Source: Amphiura filiformis
Lineage: Eukaryota > Echinodermata > Ophiuroidea > Amphilepidida > Amphiuridae
Direction: 5' to 3'
DNA: 64,000 nt
Assembly: GCF_039555335.1 (NCBI RefSeq)
Contig: NC_092642.1
Coordinates: 14,909,208-14,973,207 of the forward strand
Within the stretch, counting starts at the first letter, position 1. Each line of letters begins with the position of its first letter. Both the position numbers and the translations under genes were made by a program. The notes below the pieces were generated by a model. The model did no database searches. It worked only from the letters and a program-made list of their open reading frames with translations, and was not told the origin of the DNA. This document shows, piece after piece, positions 10,100 to 21,969 of the stretch.

Positions 10100-11830
10100 C
10101 TTATTATTTTCAAGACCAACAAACAAAATGAAAATGAAACGACAGTTAAATAATCAAAAGTTAATTAAGTAGGCTTACCTATTCAAATCAATGAAATGTC
10201 GACCAAGATAAACCAACATTATAATTTGGTACAAACAATCGAATGCTACATTTCGAACATTTCGAAAGATGGCCTAAACACAAAGTATCGGTTGAATTTG
10301 GTTCTTGAAAGATCGCACCAAGTGATGGTCTTCTCTTCATTGTGTCAAGCAGAATATTAATTAGCAGAATGTTGTATATCTACATTTAGCATTATTTCCA
10401 CCATGATCATAAAATTGAAGAAAAACAGATGACTCATTCCATATTTTAAAACTAGGTTAGAAACAGATTATTGCTTGCTCTGAATTTTCTTTTAATGGGT
10501 CATTATACTGATGAAGTATAAATTTTCAATTTAAGAACATAATTATGTTTGTTTCTCATTGTATTGTTACATTTTCTATTTAGTCAATGTCAAATGTGTA
10601 TTATTAAATTCATTTGTCAATTATTTAGAAAGACTGATGAATACAGTCCTGGCTTAAACTAGTATAAAAGTAATCATGCAAAACCTTGATCAGTACAGTT
10701 TTAATTAGGTAATAGCTAGTTTGGCTAAGTCAAGTGTTTTGGAACTGGCTTGACATCCAATTTAGATATTTGGTAGTACACTTGAAGTTGGTTAAATATG
10801 AATATTCATGAGTAAGTTGTAGTATAATTTCCTTCAAAGGTAAGTAGTTTTAAGAGGTATATGTATAGTATGATTTGAAATATAATTAGTCAGGCATCGA
10901 TCTGCTGTGCGGATTTATATGTCAACATATTTTGCTAATAATCATGATAATCAAAATCAAAAGTTAATTTGGTATACATAATCAAATCAATGAAATATTA
11001 ATTAAAGATAAACAAAAAATAATTTTGTTTAAACAATCCAAACATAAATCTAGACATGATGGCCTCAAGACCAAGACAAATTATCTTTTTAATTTGGTTC
11101 TTGAAAGATCACACCAAATGATGATCTTCTCTATATTGTGTCAAGCCAAAATATTAATTATTTTTATCTATCTACTTTTAGCATTATTTCCAACATGATC
11201 ATGATTTTTTTTCCCATCTAAATGATTATTTTAAAACCGTTAGAAAAAGATCATGGTTTGCACTACATTTAGTGTTATTCAACATGAGGGCTCTTGATTT
11301 TCAATTTGAATATCTTTATCTTTTGTTTTTCATTATTACTTGTTTCCTTGATGTTCTTTAATGAACTTAGTCAATTTCAAGTGTGTATTATTAAATTATT
11401 ATTAAATTAAGCAATAATTAATAATTGTCGATTTATATATTTTTAATCCTTTATTCAAGCTGTTTCATTTTAATCTTCTAACGGATGTTTGTTGATGAAA
11501 AATGGATTTGACGTCGAATGAATTAGTATGTGTCAGGCTTTGTGTTGATGTTGATGACAAAAGTCTCTTCCTCAAACTAGTTATTATTATAGACTTAGTG
11601 ATTATGCAAAACCTTGGTCAGTAAAGTTTTAAATTTTAATATAAAGTGATATCTGGATAAGTAGTCAAGTGTTTTGGAACTGGCTTGACATCCAATTTAG
11701 GTGCATCTATGCTATAATAGTACACTTGAAGTTGGCTAAATATAAATATTCATGCCGTTTTATTATAATTTCTTTTAAATTTCAGTAGTTTTAAGAAGTA
11801 AAGATTTTAAGTGTATGATTAAGGATATTA
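10100..11830 (+). repeat. Direct tandem duplication, unit about 0.8-0.9 kb
   Basis: Two diverged copies follow each other, about 10100-10870 and 10940-11830. Shared landmarks in the same order are AATCAAAAGTTAATT, GGTTCTTGAAAGATC, TAGCATTATTTCCA and CCTTGATCAGTA/CCTTGGTCAGTA. A 38-base block (10728-10765, 11663-11700) is unchanged between copies although the flanks differ at many sites and by indels. A third copy of that block lies in the right palindrome arm at 16920-16957. No ORF of note is present. Confidence 0.88.
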
Positions 11831-13667
11831 GTATAGCTTTAATTTGCATATATTAAAGGTCAGCATCTCCAACAATATCCGTCTGTCATCTGTGTTTAAT
11901 TTTTTGTTCGAAGTTCCCCCCTCGCTGCAGGAGGTGCCCAAGTTCCCACCTTGAAGTCGAGAATTTTTCTGCGAAACGGTATGTCTAAATTGCCCATTTT
12001 AACAGTATCTTATCAAGGTTTGTATACACCGTCAGTCCGAATTTTTGGGTCAGGAGGAACCCTAACCCTAACCCTAACGCTAACCTTAACCCTAACCCTA
12101 ACCCTAGACCTAACCATAACACTAACCATAACACTAACCATAACCATAACCCTAAAAAAAATCGTACTGACGGTGTTTCTGACTGACAGTGTTTCGGACA
12201 CGGGGAGGGGTGAATCGAGAAACTGTGGTTGACACTAATTTGTAAGGGTTTGCCTGTTTTACTAAGTCCTTCTCTGCGGTATAAAGCAAATCTGTAAAAA
12301 GTTCTTTTAATAAAAACATAACTTTCTTCTTTTAGGTCGTGCGTCTTGAACTCGTCACCCAAAAAAAGTGGCGATGTTACATTTTCCCAAAACTGTACAT
12401 ATTAAGAGTATCTGATCAATTATTTTTGTAGTCACTGCATGACCCATCATAAGGGGTCTCCGAGAGGTAGGGTTAAGAGTATCTGATTAAATATTTGTCA
12501 CACTGCATGACCCGTATTGGGGTGCTCAAAAGGGGGAGGGGTGCCCCTAAGCATCATGTCAAAATAATATTATAACAGAATTTGATTAAGTTTTTATGTA
12601 TCCCCTCATGCATGACCTCGGGAGTGCCCGAGAGTATCAGTGGGGTAGCCAAGGGAGTGGGGGTTGAAGCCCATTTTTGTCAAATTCCTCCTCACCCCTT
12701 GAAAGTTGCTCCCCCCAACCTCCCCCCGCCCTCACCATCATCACCCCTCCCGAAAAAGTATGTTTGTCTGGTTATGCAATTCGCCACGCTTCGATGCATC
12801 AATCTGATATTTCGGATATAGAAGGGGTGTAGAAGGATATATAAGGGGAATATGTAAAAAATAAAATCGAGGTCATCCGTGGTCAAAGGTCATCATTGGA
12901 TCAAATGTTGAACTTCGCCCGATTGAGCTTAAATTTGTGTGGTGGCGGAATCCTTGGTATGAGGTTAGCATGAAATAAATGACATCGAGGTCATTCGATA
13001 TAAAAGGTCATTTAGGGGTTAATTGTTAAATTGATTGGTCTTAAATTCGGTGGGTGGAGTACCTGATATGAGGGAAGCATAATTATAAACAATAAAATCG
13101 AGCTTATCCGAGCTCATATGTCATCTATTGGCTTCACCTGATTGGGCTTCAACTTGGTGAAAGTAATTCTCCATATCAGGGAGCATGAACAAAATCAAAC
13201 CGAGGTCATCCAAGGTCAAAGGTCATATGTGTCAATTGTTATAGTATGCCCGATTGGGTTTAAGCTTCGTGTGATTCCCTTATATGACGTACCGCCCCAA
13301 TTGCCCAGAAGGAGTCCTGGAGTTACAACTGGGGTAAATTTTCAGGGCTGAAGGGCGAATTCCCCAATGCCCCTTCGTACTATTTGGCGATGGAGATGCA
13401 AAAAACCCGATGTCCCCTTCCCGCGTTGCCCCTATTTGAAAGAGGGGCAAATGTGTAAAAGCCTAAGACTGATTGGTAAATGCCCGATGCCTCCTTCGAG
13501 TCGCTCCTATTTGACAAGTGGGCGACTGATGGCAAACCCCAAGAATGTGGGGGAATTGCCCAGATTCCCAATTTATGCCGTCCTTTATTTGTGACCATCC
13601 CTCAGTATAAAGTCGTCAGTTCATTATTTTCACAGATATGGACCAATAAGCATTACAGAAAAAGAGC
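11567..13667 (+). repeat. Left arm of a large imperfect palindrome
   Basis: This stretch is repeated in reverse complement at 15258-17056, around a spacer of about 1.6 kb. Outer limit CTTCCTCAAACTAG; inner limit CATTACAGAAAAAGAGC. Order within: end of the tandem duplication, telomere-like array, the 7.8 kb-type module (12235-12375), then blocks with AAAGGTCATC words (12640-13320). The left arm carries about 375 bp (about 13010-13385) that the right arm lacks. ORFs here are the telomeric repeat or repeat DNA read in frame. Confidence 0.93.
12058..12158 (+). repeat. Interstitial telomere-like CCCTAA array
   Basis: About 16 hexamers, CCCTAA with variants CGCTAA, CCTTAA, CCATAA and CACTAA. The most regular units are at the left, and degeneration increases to the right. 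The matching TTAGGG array is in the right arm at about 16478-16562. It is embedded in other repeats on both sides, so it is internal and not a chromosome end. Confidence 0.93.
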
Positions 13668-15257
13668 AAAACTGATTTTTGAGCACCTACATGTATTTCC
13701 CAAACAGTTACGACAGGTGATATATTATTATGCTCACGCAAACCCCTCTACAAGGATAGGGTACGGTTAAAGTTAATGGTACGGGCCACGATTATGGGTA
13801 AAGGGTAAAGGGGACAGGGTTAAGATTAAGTGTCATGTTTAAGGGTCAGATAGGAATTATTGGTATGAGTTGGTTAAGGGTACGTCATATCAATTTGTAA
13901 GCGCTCTTTAGTAAAGTCATAGTTCATTGAATTTTCAACCGTATGACAAAAGGTTTGACTTATGACGTAGGTTTGGCTTAAGTGAGTTCACTACCGGCAG
14001 AGCCAGAAGGCCCTGGCTAGCCTTGTGAAGGATGACCAGTCTGTTCGCTGTTCTACTGTTTTGGAGAGTATCCCATTCCAGTTCTTTTATGAGTTTTGTG
14101 ATGCTTATTGTTTTGTCATAAGTGTTGGTTCAACGTATTTAGTGCCAATAATGCAATTAGCGCTTATTAGCGCGATACAGCGTTTAAGCGCTAATAACGC
14201 TAATTTGCGATACCTAGCACGCTGTCGCTAATTTGATAAATTGAAGATGTCCCAGTGAGATGGGCGCAATTAGCGCTGTTAGCGCAATTAGCGCTATTTA
14301 GCGTCATGTAGTGTTTTAGCGCTAATAACGCTAATTAGCGGTACCTAGCATTCTTACGCTAATTTGCGATATTATTTGATAATTAGCGTCATGTAGTGTT
14401 TCGGAATTCTTATGGAAGAATGATACGTACGAGGGTGTTTATAAAGAAAAACAAAGTCCGAAAACCGCCCAACAACGATACCGCCAGAGTCCACTAGCGC
14501 TATACCATTGCTTCGAAAACCGCGTTGTTTTTAACCATGAAATTTTATGGAAGAATGATACGTACGAGGATGTTTATAAAGAAAAACAAAGTCCGAAAAC
14601 CGCCCCAACAACGATAACGCTAAAGTCCATCAGCGCTACACCATTGCTTTCGAAAACCGCGTTGCTTAAAACCAAGAAAATTTACCGAAGAATGATACGT
14701 ACAAGGATGTTTAAAAACAAAAACAAAGTCCGAAACCGCCCCAATAACGATAACGCTAAATGCTAAAAGAGAGTCCATTTGCTGGGATTGTTTTCAAAGT
14801 TATAAATTAAAAAAAAATACTAAATACATTTACTGCATCCTCAAAAATGGGCGCACATAGATGGGGACAGTCCGTCTTGTTTTATTGGCCTTGCATGTTA
14901 GGTCTCATGTGATTTTGTTCTTGTTATTTTTGAAACGAATTTTGTTTAGGGGTTAGTTTATTCAGGCCTCCATATTGTCTTTTTTGTTTGCTGTTTGTTT
15001 TGATGTACAATTTTTATATATGTATATGGAAATGAATAAATCTCAAGTACTTCCATACCACGGATGAATGGGGATGATATCACGAGGTTGTGTTTACGCC
15101 CATTTTTGGGCGCTATGGAATAACTGCTCCGTATGGTATCGGGCTACTCGCTAGGTCACCGCACCTTCACGATTTCATGTTATCACATGTCTCCTGACAT
15201 AGAGTGATAGAGAATATAGCGGCACAGAGGGATGAAGATGGGTGAAATCTGCCTGAA
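13668..15257. repeat. Palindrome spacer with AGCGCT-rich block and satellite units
   Basis: 13740-13880 is G-rich with AGGGTTAAG-like words. 14140-14400 is dense in AGCGCTAAT/ATTAGCGCT, giving many short palindromes. 14405-14770 holds three satellite units starting at 14409, 14546 and 14680 (spacing 137 and 134), each with GGAAGAATGATACGTACGAG, ACCGCCC-AACAACGATA and CCATTGCTTCGAAAACCGCG. 14780-15060 is unique-looking but repeated at about 22080-22440. No coding sequence was recognised. Confidence 0.9.
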
Positions 15258-17056
15258 GCTCTTTTTCTGTAATGCTTATTGGTCCATATCTTTGAAAATA
15301 ATGAAGTGACGACTTTATACTGGTTTCTTGGGGGATGGTCACAAATAAAGGACGGCATAAATTGGGAATCTGGGCAATTCCCCCACATTCTTGGGGTTTG
15401 CCATCAGTCGCCCACTTGTCAAATAGGAGCGACTCGAAGGAGGCATCGGGCATTTACCAATCAGTCTTAGGCTTTTACACATTTGCCCCTCTTTCAAATA
15501 GGGGCAACGCGGGAAGGGGACATCGGGGTATTTGCATCTCCATCGCCAAATGACCTATTATATCGAATGACCTCGATGTCATTTATTTCATGCTAACCTC
15601 ATACCAAGGATTCCGCCCCACACACAAATTTAAGCTCAATCGGGCGAAGTTCAACATTTGATCCAATGATGATCTTTGACCTCGGATGACCTCGATTTTA
15701 TTTTTTACAATATCAGATTGATGCATCGAAGCGCGGCGAAATGCATAACCAGACAAACACACATACTCACAGAACAGTGGCATACGCCAGGACTTTTTCG
15801 GGAGGGGTGATGATGGCGAGGAGGGGGGGGGGCAAAGCAACTTTCAAGGGGTGAGGAGGAATTTGACAAAAATGGTTAAAATGGGCGAAAAAGTATTTAA
15901 AAAAGGATACATATCTTAAATATCAGGGCGGTCAGCATCCCACAGGAGATTTCTCACAGGGGGCAGCTTCACCCCCTCCCCCATCCCTTGGCTACCCCAC
16001 TGATACTCTCGAGCACTCCCAGGACAGGTTATGCATGAGGGGATACATAAAAACTTAATCAAATTCTGTTATTATGGACATGACGATATTATTTTGACAT
16101 GATGCCCAGGGGGCACCCCTCCCCCTTTTGAGCACCTTAATATGGGTCATGTATATTTAATCAGATACTCTTACCCCTACCTCTCGGACACCCCTTATGA
16201 TGGGTCATGCAGTGCTACAAACATAATTGATCAGATACTCTTAATATGTACAGTTTTGGAAAAATGTAACATATCGCCACCTTTTTTGGGTGGCGAGTTC
16301 AAGACGCACGACCTAAAAGAAGAAGGTTATGTTTTTATTAAAAGAACTTTTTACAGAGTTGCTTTATACCGCCGAGAATGACTTAGTAAAACAGGTAAAC
16401 CCTTACAAATTAGTGTCAACCACAGTTTCTGGATTCACCCCTCCCCGTGTCCGAAACACCGTCAGTACGATTTTTTTAGGGTTACGGTTATGGTTATGGT
16501 TAGTGTTATGGTTAGGTTTAGGGTTAGGGTTAGAGTTAGGGTTAGCGTTAGGGTTAGGGTTCCTCCTGACCCCAAAATTCGGACTGACGGTGTATACAAA
16601 CCTTGATAAGATACTGTTAAAATGGGCAATCTAGACATACCGTTTCACAGAAAAATTCTCGACTTCAAGGTGGGAACTTGGGCACCTCCTGCAGCGAGGG
16701 GGGAACTTCGAACAAAAAATTAAACACAGATGACAGACGGATATTAATGGAGATGCTGACCTTTAATATATGCAAATTAAAGCTATACTAATACCCTTAA
16801 TCAAACACTTAAAATCTTTACTTCTTAAAACTCCTCAGATTTTAAAAGAAATTATAATAAAACGGCATGAATATTCATATTTAGCCAACTTCAAGTGTAC
16901 TATTATAGCATAGATGCACCTAAATTGGATGTCAAGCCAGTTCCAAAACACTTGACTACTTATCCAGATATCACTTTATATTAAAATTTAAAACTTCACT
17001 GACCAAGGTTTTGCATGATCATTAAGTCTATAATAATAACTAGTTTGAGGAAGTTT
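15258..17056 (-). repeat. Right arm of the large imperfect palindrome
   Basis: Reverse complement of 11567-13667, with a deletion opposite about 13010-13385. At the break, the left copy's GGTCATTTA and TATTTGGCGATGG words meet as GGTCATTTGGCGATGG, a short-homology deletion. It includes the TTAGGG array and a copy of the 38-base conserved block at 16920-16957. Confidence 0.93.
16478..16562 (-). repeat. Interstitial telomere-like TTAGGG array
   Basis: TTAGGG units with TTATGG, TTAGTG and GTTAGCG variants in the same relative order as the left-arm array, reversed. The shared variants show that both come from one ancestral array copied in inverted orientation. Confidence 0.92.
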
Positions 17057-18056
17057 CGGCGCTAGCAACGCTAATAACCGGTGCCAAGCACTCTTTCGGT
17101 AAAGAAATAAATTGAAGAAATCACATACGTACGAGAAAGTTTATAAAGACAAACATTAGCGCTACACCATTGCTTTCGAAAACCGCGTTGTTTAAAACCA
17201 AGACAATTTATGGAAGAATGATACGTACGAGGATGTTTATAAAGTTCAATTAGCGCTACACCATTGCTTTCTAAAACCGCGTTTTTTTTAAACCAAGAAC
17301 ATTAATGGAAGAACGATACGTACGATGTTTATAAAGAAAAAAAAGTCCGAAAACCGCCCCAATAACGATAACGCTAAAGTCTATTAGCGCTCCATCATTG
17401 CTTTCGTAACCGCGTTGTTTAAAACCAAGAAAATTTATGGAAGAACGATACGTACGAGGCTGTTTATAAAGAAAAACAGTCCGAAAACCGCCCCAAAAAC
17501 GATAACGCTAAAGTCTATTAACGCTCCATCATTGCTTTCGTAACCGCGTTGTTTAAAACCAAGAAAATTTATGGAAGAACGATACGTACGAGGCTGTTTA
17601 TAAAGAAAAAAAGTCCAAAAACCGCCCAATAACGATAACCCTAAAGTCCATTAGCGCTACACCATTCCTTTCGTAAACCATGTTGTTTAAAACCAAGAAC
17701 ATTTATGGAAGAATGATACGTACGAGGGTGTTTAGAAAGAAAAACTAAGTCCGAAAACCGCCCAACAACGATAACGCTAAAGTCAACTAGCGCTATACCA
17801 TTGCTTCGAAAACCGCGTTGTTTTTAACCATGAAATTTTATGGAAGAATGATACGTACGAGGATGTTTATAAAATTCAATTAGCGCTACACCATTGCTTT
17901 CGAAAACCGCGTTGTTTAAAACCAAGAACATTAATGGAAGAACGATACGTACGAGGATGTTTATAAAGAAAAAAAAGTCCGAAAACCGCCCCAATAACGA
18001 TAACGTTAAAGTCCATCAGCGCTACACCATTGCTTTCGAAAACCGCGTTGCTTAAG
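17057..18056 (+). repeat. Satellite array, unit about 133 bp with short variants
   Basis: About eight units related to those at 14405-14770. Unit starts (TTATGGAAGAAYGATACGTA) fall near 17209, 17302, 17435, 17568, 17701, 17838 and 17933. Full units are about 133-137 bp; short units of about 93-95 bp lack the AAAGTCCGAAAACCGCC segment. Each unit has one CGTACG palindrome and one AGCGCT. No ORF holds across units. Confidence 0.93.
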
Positions 18057-18382
18057 GGGTGGAGCAACTAAGGTGACGATCTCCGAAAAGTTTTTCGATA
18101 AATTCATTAATTTCTCAAAAAGTAAAAATCTCAGTTTAATAAATAACGGATAAAATGAAAGCCATTATTGGGGGCCTAATTATCGTATCATTATAATAGG
18201 TCTACCAATGCACGCATTTGGTGTCCCAAGTTCATAGTCAAATATGCTGACGCTATTTTCTACAAATCGCCTGGAATTGCATATTTAGGTTTCAGCGATT
18301 GCTGAAAAAAGATGGGTATGTTTCTGAAAAGCGTTTCCGCTTGGAATGTAGATGCCTATTGTGGAGCTTAATGTCCGATATT

Positions 18383-18835
18383 TTAATTTATAAGCTCTTT
18401 CATTGACAATTTGCAACGTCTTTTGCACACCATGCGGGTTGCCTGCTTGAATCCCGATATTTTAAAAATTATGGGTTTTTTAACCAAACAACCAGCCAAA
18501 AGAGTTCTCAAAAACTGTCCTTTAACCGCAGATAACATTAGATCGACTGTGTTATCGGTAGAATTTAAACGAGAACCAAAAGTGTTCGCCAAAGTCATGT
18601 AAATATGGTCTTTCGCGGAATATGGCATTTTAGTAAAAAGTTGCATTTTTGCCAGTGCTTTTTCTGTTCTTGCTATGAAGAACATTATGGACTTACCTCC
18701 AACGTAGAACATAATTGGCAAATATATTCCGGTTCGACTATGACTTATTCGAGATCCTTGATCTTTGCTACTGGCAAACTTATGAGCATATTTGTATTTT
18801 GTAAAATGGCGAAAATATTGCAAAACTGAGAACAA
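18383..18835 (-). other. Unassigned 150-codon ORF
   Basis: An uninterrupted reading frame of 150 codons with a basic product and no motif I recognise. It lies between the satellite array and repeat DNA. No splice sites, promoter or homologous neighbour support it. It may be chance or a worn transposon ORF. 18057-18382 and 18836-19009 contain nothing recognisable. Confidence 0.15.
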
Positions 18836-19009
18836 CCGGCCATACGTTAACGTGTCATATGTTGTCCTTTCCGATTCTGACAGAATGCAGTGAGCGTATT
18901 GGAATTCTGATTCTTTCCCATATTGATTTTAAACAATTGATTCGAACCAACGTCCTTGATCCTACTGTAATGTCTGTGGTAATGTGTTCAGAAGTTTTTG
19001 GATCTTGAC

Positions 19010-19270
19010 AGGCGGCGAGTGGCATGATAGAGCCGGCAACTTGTGAAACCGCCCGGCCGTATGGTACTTTCCATATACTCGGTTAGTTTTGTGGGGTTCA
19101 TTATCGAACCCCAACGGTTTTAGCATGTATTTATATTATTTATTAACATAGGCCTATTTGTTTGTGATATTTCAAGCGTTTTAAAATTTCAAAATAATCC
19201 CATTCAATTACACGGTTGACGATGGAAATTTACTGAATTTGGAGAATGCACGGCGACCACCACCTGGATC
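19010..19270 (+). repeat. Dispersed repeat, inverted copy at 46610-46880
   Basis: GGCGGCGAGTGGCATGATAG through ACGGTTGACGATGGAAATTT to CCACCACCTGG recurs in reverse complement at 46610-46880, with roughly 90 percent identity by eye. It contains the small palindrome TGGGGTTCATTATCGAACCC. The element's full limits are unclear. 19271-19576 has no gene. Confidence 0.85.
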
Positions 19271-19576
19271 TTGATCAATTTTGCAACAGTTGTGCTCAGT
19301 CTGGCGTATAATAAGCGTCTCTTTGTTATTTACATTAGATAAATGAAAAGTTTATTATCGTGAGTTATAGGTTTGTTGGTTTAGGAATATCGCTATGCAC
19401 AGCTCCAAGATATAGTATAGTGCGTTTTATTTTTTAATTCATCCCATTATTTTGGCTGCAACTGGACATAAAGCATTTTTTACAGTTATTACTGATAGTG
19501 ATATTATTTCTTCATTTTTGGTAAACCGAAATAATAAACTATAAAACCATTAACTGATGGAATATATTTCCTGTAA

Positions 19577-19957
19577 GGCGCGTGAAAGTCGATTCCGAGT
19601 TTATCGTCCCCCGCCCGCGGCACTTTTTGGAAACCAAAAATAGCGTCAAATTTTCAAAAATGCCTAATAAATAATTCAAGTAGCAGTGTTTTTACCAGTT
19701 TTAGCAATTGGAAACATATATTTTCGTTTGTAAAACATATATTCATAACTTGGAAGCAAAACCAGGTTCTTTTCTAACTTTTCTAATCCTTACCCATATA
19801 AAAAACATGTTTATAAATCACATGTATGAGTTTGGCTTTAAATCAACACGCATTTCAGGTCAATAGCGAAATCTGATGAAATAATGAGAAATGAAAAGTC
19901 ACCTTACCAACCTGGAAAAAAAGTGACGATAAACTCGGAATTGACTTTCATGGGCCT
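19577..19957. mobile_element. MITE of about 380 bp with terminal inverted repeats
   Basis: GTGAAAGTCGATTCCGAGTT at the left is mirrored by AACTCGGAATTGACTTTCAT at the right; both also share the adjoining TATCGTC/GACGATA. A diverged half-copy of the right end occurs near 10064-10095. There is no ORF and no clear target duplication. Confidence 0.8.
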
Positions 19958-20312
19958 AATCTATACTGTCATGTTGGTGCAAAGTAGAGCATTTGAGATT
20001 GTTCATCAGGTGGTAAAAGTTGTTCCTGAGCCGTAACAATATCAGAAATGTTGAATGATACCAGGCAGCTGTTATCACCCATCCCTCCCCCATAAACCCC
20101 GGGCCATAAACACAACACATGCCCCTCACATCTACACACCTCGCCCTGCTTTCACTTTGCAATGGAGCTTATAACTCCCCATTAAGAACTCAGGAAATCA
20201 TTTTGTATTCTTACATGTCAAAACTAAGCATAAGCGTGTCATTATCTTGCTATTCGGGGGAGCACTTCAATTATATGAGATCTACTAATGAGGCCTACTA
20301 ATTTCAAGACTA

Positions 20313-21091
20313 TAGTCCGGCTGCAAACTATTGTTTTATTTGGTTAGATGGTTTTGCCAGTTAAAAGGTTTTTCTTTGCTGATTATTAACATATAGGTGG
20401 TACAAAATGAGATTCTTGGGGATGTAGAATTGTCACCCCTGGGCAATTCAAGATTTCCAAGGTCAAAGTTTATACAGGGGTCAAAATTCAAATTGCACAA
20501 TTTTGATTTAAAATGGTCTCAAATTGTTGGCACTGTTATCTCAGTCGAATAAAGAATAGTTATAACCAACTATAATGACTCGGTTACCTAGGTATGTATT
20601 CAGAGAAGTACCAGCAGGTCAACATCAGTAGGACTCAATTGACAATGACATATTTTGATGTGTTACCAAGGCAACAAGTTATTCTAGGTAGTTCAAACTA
20701 TTCATTATTCGAGTTCTGGTACAGAAAGACCAATTTGAGACCATTTTGATCAAAATTGGAGCGTTTTTCAATTTTAGCCCCTGTGAAGTTTTCTATTTAA
20801 CCTTTGACCTTTTGGCTTATAACTACACAACGAAAAGTCGTAGATATGGCAAACTATAAATTTTCTGAATCCTTATGACAAGAGGAATAATTTGACATAT
20901 GTTTGGACAAAATTGGACAAATTTTTAATTTTGACCCCTGTATAAACTTTGACCTTGGATATCCCGTATTGCCCAGGGGTGACAATTTTACATCCCTCGG
21001 AATCTCATTTTGTACCACCCATAGAACAATAATCCAGAACAAAAACACCTTAACTGGCAAAACCAACCTACCTTGGTCTGCCACCGGACTA
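20313..21091. mobile_element. Foldback MITE with about 200 bp inverted repeats
   Basis: TAGTCCGGCTGC at 20313 is mirrored by CCACCGGACTA ending at 21091. The inverted match continues through GGTTTTGCCAGTTAA, GGTGGTACAAAATGAGATTC and AAGGTCAAAGTTTATACAGG. Arms are about 200 bp around a centre of about 380 bp. A possible TA target duplication sits at the outer ends, which would fit Tc1/mariner-type insertion. ORFs inside are arm sequence read in frame. 21092-21965 shows no gene. Confidence 0.88.
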
Positions 21092-21969
21092 CTATTCGGC
21101 AACATCATCAATGATAAATATAATAAAAGTCTGAATCAGGATGACGATAGATCCAATGGGAAAAAAGTGTGTATGGGGGTGGGGGAGAGGGGTGGTGGAT
21201 GGCAAACCATGTGTTCTGGGTGATAGCGAATGGGGAGGTCTTAATTTAAGGGTTATTCAGTGATCCCAGCGAAAGTATAAAAATGGTAAAACAAATTTAA
21301 ATTGTATACAAAATGCCCAAAAGTGAAGGATAAATCATTAAAATTGTCATTAGATATTTTGAAACGTTTTGGCAAGAACCGAGGAAAGCAGCAGGAGGCC
21401 CTATTGATAAAGTTGAAGCCCCGTTCAAATGCATGTAGCTTTTCTCTACTGAGTAGAGAAATTACAGATTCATGTAAAATAACTTATTTTGTCATTAATA
21501 CAAGGCTTAATGTTTGCACATCGAAACTAACAAAGGGCAAGGTGCTAAAATCTCAATTTTGCTGATTCATGGATTTCTACATTCTCCGGATGAAATCACT
21601 GAACAGGTTTTTACAGCCCTACATAGGCCTACTTCGCATCAGTCACCTTCACCATAGACCCTAGAAAATAACGCCACTGAGCTCCCCCAGGACAAGACAA
21701 ATTTCAATACCAGGTAGAGGTACTTGCCCACTGAAGCATGATTAATATTAGCTGCTAGTATTGCATAATATTGTAACGTGTGCACAACAACAAAAATATT
21801 ACAATAATCTGGTCAGTACTAAAAGCGCAGAGTGATTTTATTTATTGTATTTTTAATTAAAAGAACCACTTTTAGGTAAGTTACACAGCTGAAGTTGTGA
21901 TAGTATTGAGATACAACAATATCATGGTATAAACAAGAATATGTTACTTTGGTAAAAATTTCTATTGTC

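Noticed and set aside
12058..12158. True chromosome end
   Set aside because: The array is short, degenerate and embedded in repeats on both sides, with an inverted copy 4.4 kb away.
11951..12362. Leu/Thr-rich proteins on either strand
   Set aside because: They are the CCCTAA hexamer array read in frame; the mirrored frames at 16329-16634 have the same cause.
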